Of a DNA stretch of 64,000 nt, positions 58,867 to 64,000 are shown one piece after another. The stretch's first letter is position 1, and every line of letters begins with the position of its first letter. This stretch comes from Xenopus tropicalis (taxonomy: Eukaryota > Chordata > Amphibia > Anura > Pipidae): assembly GCF_000004195.4 (NCBI RefSeq), contig NC_030677.2:195886372-195950371 (forward strand), written 5' to 3'. Made by a program: the position numbers and the translations under genes. The notes under the pieces are model-generated. The model made no database searches. It was not told the origin of the DNA and worked only from the letters and a program-made list of their open reading frames with translations.

Positions 58867-59737
58867 TATAGGTATGGGACCTGTTATCCAGAATGCCTGG
58901 GGTTTTCCGGATAAGGGGTCTTTCCGTAATTCGGATCTCCTACCTTAAGTCTACTAATAAAATTATTTAAACAGTTATTAAATCCAATAGGATTGTTTTG
59001 GCTCCAATAAGGATTAATTATATCTTATTTGGGATCAAGTACAGGTACTGTTTTATTATTACAGAGAAAAGGGAATCATTTAACCATGAAATAAACCCAA
59101 TAGGGCTGTTCTGCCCCAATAAGGGGTAATTATATCTTAGTTGGGATCAAGTACAGGTACTGTTTTATTATTACAGAGAAAAGGGAATCATTTAACCATT
59201 AAATAAACCCAATAGGGCTGTTCTGCCCCCAATAAGGGGTAATTATATCTTAGTTGGGATCAAGTACAGGTACTGTTTTATTATTACAGAGAAAAGGGAA
59301 TCATTTAACCATGAAATAAACCCAATAGGACTGTTCTGCCCCCAATAAGGGGTAATTATATCTTAGTTGGGATCAAGTACAGGTACTGTTTTATTATTAC
59401 AGAGAAAAGGGAATCATTTAACCATTAAATAAACCCAATAGGGATGTTCTGCCCCCAATAAGGGGTAATTATATCTTAGTTGGGATCAAGTACAGGTACT
59501 GTTTTATTATTACAGAGAAAAGGGAATCATTTAACCATTAAATAAACCCAATAGGGATGTTCTGCCCCCAATAAGGGGTAATTATATCTTAGTTGGGATC
59601 AAGTACAAGCTACTGTTTAATTATTAGAGAGAAAAGGGAATCATTTTTAAAAATGCTAATTATTTGATTAAAATGAGTCTATGGGACTTTCTGTAATTCT
59701 GGATAATGGGTTTCCAGATAAGGGGTCCGATACCTGT
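58867..59737. mobile_element. Mariner-type MITE with five to six internal tandem units
   Basis: Outer ends TAGGTATGGGACCTGTTATC and GGGGTCCGATACCTGTA, next to TA. Between them the 112-113-bp unit (starts 59041, 59153, 59266, 59379, 59492) is repeated, the same unit as in 54530-55086. Confidence 0.88.
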
Positions 59738-59739
59738 AC

Positions 59740-61315
59740 TAAAAGTTAATTTATAGGTGGGCCACCTTTTTAAGGGAATCTGTAGGCAACCAGGTGCTGG
59801 AGTTATTATAACTTTTTTAAAGGTAAAATAATAGAAATTACAGTTCCAGAAGAATTGCTCTGGGATATATCTATTGATGGCTGCTGAGTTTATCTTTAGG
59901 CTAATGGCATACAGGTTGTTCTTACAGCCTGCGTGCCATTATGGTGGCCTGTCTCGCTCATATATGGCAACATGTCAATGGCAAAAAAATGGGTGCAAAG
60001 TGACCTGTTTCTTTTTCCTCAGGTCTCTGAAACTCATTTTAAACCCTTTGAGCAGAGCTGTCACCTGTGATTAACTTCCCGTAAATATGTAAGGTGCATT
60101 ATTGCTGTTTCAGTCAAACGTTTATAAATGTGATAATACCTATGGCACAGAGCCGGTGCTGTGACAGACACAATACATATTTAATGTGGGATTTAACCGC
60201 CCGGCCAAGCCCACCTCCCACATTGCTCACATTCAACTCGGCTGTGTTTACTCAGAGCTGCAAGAAAATTGAAAACACATTTTAAAAAAACAAATAAAAA
60301 AACTAAAACTGTGCACTGACTCTATTGTGTAGCCAATTAGCTAAGTATGCTAAGAGTGCGGCGCTGAACTGGCGAAATATATTGTATTTGTCTTGGCACC
60401 ATTCATGCAAACAGAAATCTCTTTTTTTTCTTATTGTTCAGCTTCATCATTCTGTATGTATGTATGTGTATGTATATTGTGTGTAAGGATGTGAGTGCTT
60501 GGCTCCCTGGCAAAGTCCTTCTTGTAAATACACAAGGGACAAATAATAATCTGACTAGTAGAGACAGTACAGAGAGGGCCACAAAGAAAACAGCAAATGC
60601 AAAGCTGTATAAATCACTTTATGATGTTTGAAACCAATAGTTGCTTTATGAATCATTTGTCTTGTGACTTTTTTTGACTCTAAATGTATTTTTCTTAAGC
60701 ACATATTGCTAGACGGCACTGAAACAGGAAGAGGCACCCTAGCATTATTTTACCATGATCGAGAACCACATTTGCTTTCATTAAACCTATTAAAGGGCGA
60801 GTCATTTTGCATTACTTTATTTTCCCAAGGATAGCTCTGTTTTGGTTGTTTCAGTTCTGGAAGACTGCTTAATATTAATATGGCAAATGCCTTCAAAACC
60901 CTCAACCTGAAAAGTTCTCTTATCACGTCTAGTCTAGAGAAATGCTGCCTTGCACCAGTGGGACCTGGGTTCAATTCCAACCAGAGCGCCATCTATAGAA
61001 AGCCTTTATAGTAGAACATAGGTTCCATGAAATGACCTTAGCCTGTAAGCTACACTGAGAACCGGACTGATGGGAATGATTAACTCTATAAATATAATAT
61101 CTCAGTGATATATAAATATAATAAAAATTTTGTATAAATAAAGGTTATGAGGAAATGTTGAAGGTTGTTGTTTTGCTTTGGGACAATTTTTAGTTTTCCA
61201 TGATGCTAGCCCCCAGTCAAACTATGGTTACAAGTCTTGTGGTTATAAAATTTCCGTGATTGACACAGAGAAACAAAAGGGCTTGGATGAATGAGAAGGA
61301 AGAGAAAACAAAACT
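59740..61315. other. ttc33 intron 2, no gene seen
   Basis: Short frames at 59874-60285 and 60434-60631 have no signature. A possible (TATG)n stretch lies near 60453-60475. Confidence 0.5.
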
Positions 61316-61624
61316 CTGGTGTCCCCCACCCTTTCTTACTCATGAGCCACAGTCAAATGTAAAAAGACTTGGAGATCAACACAAGCACCATAAAAGTTAA
61401 TGGAGGAGCCAAATAAGGGCTGTGATTGGCTATTAGGCAGCCTCTATGCACACTATCAGCTTACAGGGGGCTTTATTTGGTAGGAAATCTTGTTTTTATT
61501 CAACCAAAACTTGCCCCCAAGTCAGGAATTCAAGAAAAACGATATGGTTTGGGGGCACTGAGAGCAACATCCAAGGGGTTGGTGAGCAACATGTTGCCCC
61601 TGAGCCACTGGTTGGGGATCACTG
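61316..61624. mobile_element. hAT MITE (GGTTGGGGATC family)
   Basis: Diverged left end TGTCCCCCACCC; right end GGTTGGGGATCACTG intact. Body matches 21690-21955 in the same orientation. Confidence 0.75.
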
Positions 61625-61639
61625 TATTATGTTGGTAAC

Positions 61640-62172
61640 GTTGCATTCTACAAACTGTTGAAAGTTGTGCAGATCTGAGCTTTCTTTGAGGAACTTCAAA
61701 TGTCCTAAACACTTTTTGCTCTAGGTATTATGGTGTTGAAGTTGCATTTTACGACATTCTTGAGTGTTGTGCAGATCTGAGCTTTTTTAGAGGAACATCA
61801 AATGCCCTAAACACTCTTTTCTCTAGGAATTATGGCGGCAAGTCTGCATTCTACAAAGTTTTTGAGTGTTGTGCAGATTTTTTAGTGAAACGCTAAATGT
61901 CCTAAACACTCTTTGCTGTAGGTATTATGCCAGCAATTCTGCAGTGAAGCTACAGTCTCCAAATCTCTTGAGTATTGTGCAGAACTGAGCTTTTTAGAGG
62001 AACATGATGTCCTAAATAAACACTTTTTACTGTAGGTATTATGGTGTTGAAGTTGCATTTTACGACGTTCTTGAGTGTTGTGCAGATCTGAGCTTTTTAG
62101 AACGTTAAATGTCCTAAACACTCTTTGCTGTAGGTGTTATATTGGTGAAGTTGCATTCTGCAAAGCTATTTG
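61640..62172. repeat. Degenerate ~100-bp tandem repeat, about five units
   Basis: Recurring blocks GTTGTGCAGATCTGAGCTTT, AATGTCCTAAACACT, TGTAGGTATTATG and GAAGTTGCATT, in the same order at about 61650, 61750, 61850, 61955 and 62060. Unit length varies by a few bases. Confidence 0.85.
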
Positions 62173-62990
62173 GCGTTGTGAGGGATTTACTGTAAGCACG
62201 GAGTCAAGTACCACATATTTGAATGGAAGTAGAGCAAAGAGCCTTTAACTCAAACATCTCAGGCATTCAGATGTGGCGGCTGTTGGAACAGAGCTGGCTA
62301 TTGCCGAGTGCAAATCATTGCTGTGTATACCAAGGGACAGCACAAAAATTAAATAGTGCACTTTAGATTTTCCGTTCGCTCTCTCTGCACATCTGCAATT
62401 TACTCACCATTTTTGCTTATTACGGTTTATCAGCTGTAATATAAAAAAATTAAGTAGATTTTAATCGGAGCGAGTGGCGTATTTCCTAAATATGTGCCGT
62501 AACCCCTGTGAATACCCTGCTTACTTTAATTGCAGGTGTTTCTTATCTCTTTCCGCTGGGCTGTGATACCCTGCTGTGTCGGCCTGTGGAAATTACATTA
62601 CACATTGTGACTACTACAGTATGATGAAGGCTAAACATGGCATGTTACTTTGCATGGAGGTGACTGGAAATGTAACAGAGCATTTCAGCTTATCTAAAAC
62701 TTAATTTAAAGGTGAACAATCCCTTTGAAACTTTCCCCTCTCTGCCTCTCACCATTCATGACATTGTTAAATGGAAAGCACTTAGGGGCAGATATATGAA
62801 AGTGTGAAATTAGATCTCACCACAGAATTATTCACCCACTCTCTATTTATTCATAGGGGATTTTTTAAAATTTCACACGGGGCTAGCCATATTCTACATT
62901 ACTTTCCCAGGGTGCCACAGCCATGTGACGTGCTCTGATAAACTCCAGAAACACTTTACTGCTGCGCTGCAAGTTGGAGTGATATCCCAC
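62173..62990. other. ttc33 intron 2, no gene seen
   Basis: Contains the inverted relative of 46850-46965 at about 62785-62880; otherwise unassigned. Confidence 0.5.
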
Positions 62991-63039
62991 CCCTCCCAGC
63001 AGCCAATCAGCAGAACAATGGGAAGGGAGCAAGATAGCA

Positions 63040-63260
63040 GCTCCCAGTAGGTATCAGAATAGCACTCAATAGTAAGAAATCCAAGTCCGGCTTGGGACTC
63101 CTCCAGTTACATGGGAGTAGGAGAAACAATAGGTTAGCTGAAAGCAGTTCTAATGTGTAGCGCTGGCTGAAAGCTCAGACTCAGGCACAATGCACTGAGA
63201 TGGCGCCTACACACCAATATTACAGCTAAAAATACATTTGTTGATTCAAGAATAAAAGTT
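63040..63260. repeat. Inverted copy of the 24105-24275 repeat
   Basis: TCCGGCTTGGGACTCCTCC, GGGAGTAGGAGAAACAATAG and CTGAAAGCTCAGACTCAGGC are the reverse complement of blocks at 24105-24245. Confidence 0.75.
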
Positions 63261-63593
63261 TAAATGGCAGAGTGAATTATTTGCTATGTAAACAGTGTAA
63301 ATTAGGGGTTCCACACACACCCCCAAGGACCCCTTCCCCTCTCCCCGAGTGTGCATATCTCATACTTAACTAGGCGTGATTGGAGGAGGGAGGTCAGTGG
63401 AGAGTGCTGACAGGGAATGGGTCTGGGTCGCTGGGCCAGCTGGGCACACGGTTTTTTATCCTGGCAAAACACCCCACGTATCACTGGCCCAGATATAACC
63501 ATAAACATCTGTTTAGTTTGCGGTTTTCTGAACAATGTATCTATGATGAGGAGCAGTATTACCTCTCTTGCCTTCTGTTTCTAACTCAGCAGT

Positions 63594-63903
63594 TACAACA
63601 GAGGCCTTACCGCACACCCTAGTTCTCCAAATTTAACTGCCCGGTGCACATCGCCAGAGGGATCGGCACCCTCACAAAAACCAGCAGGAAAACAAAAAGC
63701 AAAATGGCACTCAGGGCTAACGGGAAATATTTCCTTGTTAGAAAGTCTTTATTTGCGAAAAAGATGCAACGTTTCGAGGCCAATCGAGGCCATGCTTGAT
63801 AAAGAGGCTGATTGGCCTCGAAACGTTGCATCTTTTTCGCAAATAAAGACTTTCTAACAAGGAAATATTTCCCGTTAGCCCTGAGTGCCATTTTGCTTTT
63901 TGT
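63594..63903. mobile_element. Foldback insertion with 16-bp target-site duplication
   Basis: TTTCTAACTCAGCAGT occurs at 63578-63593 and again at 63904-63919, flanking about 310 bp. Within it, 63688-63785 and 63810-63907 are perfect reverse complements (98 of 98 bases) around a 24-base loop. A long target duplication points to retrotransposition rather than a DNA transposon. The motif CGAAACGTTGC resembles ends of Penelope-type elements (inference). Confidence 0.75.
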
Positions 63904-63961
63904 TTTCTAACTCAGCAGTCTCATTATCTCTATTACAATATTATTCTCACTGCCTTTCAAG

Positions 63962-64000
63962 GTACAGGTATGGGATCCCTTATCCGGAAACCCGTTATCC
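63962..64000. mobile_element. Left end of a mariner-type MITE, cut by the window
   Basis: TACAGGTATGGGATCCCTTA and following TCCGGAAACC match the ends of the family copies listed above. Confidence 0.75.

Noticed and set aside
52274..64000. Later ttc33 exons
   Set aside because: No frame resembling the TPR region with splice sites was found; the remainder of the gene is presumed downstream.

Overview
The window is nuclear DNA from a vertebrate, almost certainly a clawed frog (Xenopus). It combines split protein-coding genes with a dense load of frog-type interspersed repeats: short inverted-repeat elements (MITEs) with TTAA, TWA or TA target sites, 8-bp-duplicating hAT elements, CR1-type LINEs and minisatellites. 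Three conserved genes lie on the + strand in the order rpl37, prkaa1, ttc33. From memory, human chromosome 5p13 keeps the same three neighbours, so this is an old synteny block. The species is inferred from repeat character only.

Layout. 1-2800: the 3' part of a tyrosine-recombinase retrotransposon (DIRS/Ngaro type) with RNase H, recombinase and SGNH-hydrolase reading frames, all open. 3915-9392: rpl37 (ribosomal protein eL37, 4 coding exons, 97 aa), with one related C/D-box snoRNA in intron 1 and another in intron 3. 9393-17600: intergenic, with two decayed minus-strand LINEs, one of them split by a 1341-bp hAT element carrying a large G-rich minisatellite. 17600-40081: prkaa1 (AMPK alpha-1 catalytic subunit). 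Nine coding exons join in phase to give 560 aa. Its introns hold many MITEs, some nested or abutting. 40390-46420: a small hAT, a full-length but inactivated Tc1 element, and a minus-strand CR1-type LINE with a 41-bp tandem array in its tail. 47269-64000: promoter and first coding exon of ttc33, with a 2.2-kb 44-bp minisatellite in its first intron. The rest of ttc33 lies beyond the window.

How the genes relate. eL37 is a core ribosomal protein and the intronic snoRNAs presumably guide rRNA 2'-O-methylation, so this locus serves ribosome production twice. AMPK alpha-1 is the energy-sensing kinase. TTC33 is a TPR protein of poorly defined role. I see no operon-like coupling; the arrangement is conserved neighbourhood.

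The most unusual signals are not in the host genes. Two hAT families with unrelated terminal repeats share one internal cassette: a CRE-like palindrome, a TATA box, and a minisatellite built on ACCAATGTACT plus a G-run. Other notable signals are the duplicated snoRNA, a chain of three abutting MITEs, a triple nest of MITEs, and a perfect 98-bp foldback inside a 16-bp target-site duplication.
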